Both the position numbers and the translations under genes were made by a program. Shown in pieces: positions 13,939 through 13,994 of a DNA stretch of 13,994 nt. The notes beneath the pieces are model-generated. The model was not told the origin of the DNA and searched no databases. It saw nothing but the letters and a program-made list of their open reading frames with translations. Positions within the stretch are counted from its first letter, which is position 1. The number at the start of each line of letters is the position of its first letter. The DNA is taken from contig JAGWML010000052.1 of NCBI GenBank assembly GCA_028873155.1, positions 1-13,994 on the forward strand, written 5' to 3'. Source of the stretch: Acidobacteriota bacterium (GTDB taxonomy: Bacteria > Acidobacteriota > Terriglobia > Terriglobales > Acidobacteriaceae).

Positions 13939-13994
13939 GCGGCTCACCGCTTCCATCCCATCGCCGCACCTTGCGCCCCCATCCCTGCGCCCGC

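Overview
The window looks chromosomal and comes from a GC-rich Gram-negative bacterium, most likely an acidobacterium of the Terriglobia. This rests on the combination of an alternative complex III (ACIII) operon, the ribosomal order rplM-rpsI-rpsB-tsf, a divergent Amt-type transporter and a Tat-exported GH79 glycosidase. Taxonomy is inferred from gene content only; no search was run.

Left part, minus strand (1-5352): three tightly packed genes encode the first subunits of ACIII, a quinol:electron-acceptor oxidoreductase. ActA is a pentaheme cytochrome c, ActB a fused molybdopterin-like and Fe-S subunit, and ActC an NrfD-like membrane quinol subunit cut by the window edge. Later act genes should lie beyond position 1. 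A 728-base gap (5188-5915) without a convincing gene follows; it holds a candidate act promoter, an imperfect palindrome and two adjacent hairpins.

Next, plus strand (5916-7382): a 58-residue two-helix membrane protein precedes an Amt/Rh family transporter by three bases. A perfect 12-bp hairpin (7398-7425) ends this unit and probably also the convergent ribosomal operon.

Central part, minus strand (7453-10480): rplM, rpsI, rpsB and tsf read from a strong promoter at 10452-10480. The leader is about 320 nt and structured. The rpsI-rpsB spacer carries two degenerate heptamer arrays and hairpins, and the rpsB-tsf spacer carries a terminator-like hairpin. A divergent promoter drives a secreted PCYCGC/CYCXC-type protein (10567-11019).

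Right part: ssrA (tmRNA, 11127-11479) encodes the tag (A)ANDNLALAA. The last 21 bases of tmRNA are repeated exactly at 12283-12303. The 824-bp segment between the repeats encodes a stand-alone GIY-YIG nuclease and a small two-helix membrane protein but no integrase. This is the most notable structure in the window: a very small, apparently recombinase-free genetic element at the tmRNA 3' end. Beyond it, on the minus strand, is a Tat-exported GH79 beta-glucuronidase-like glycosidase (12350-13906).
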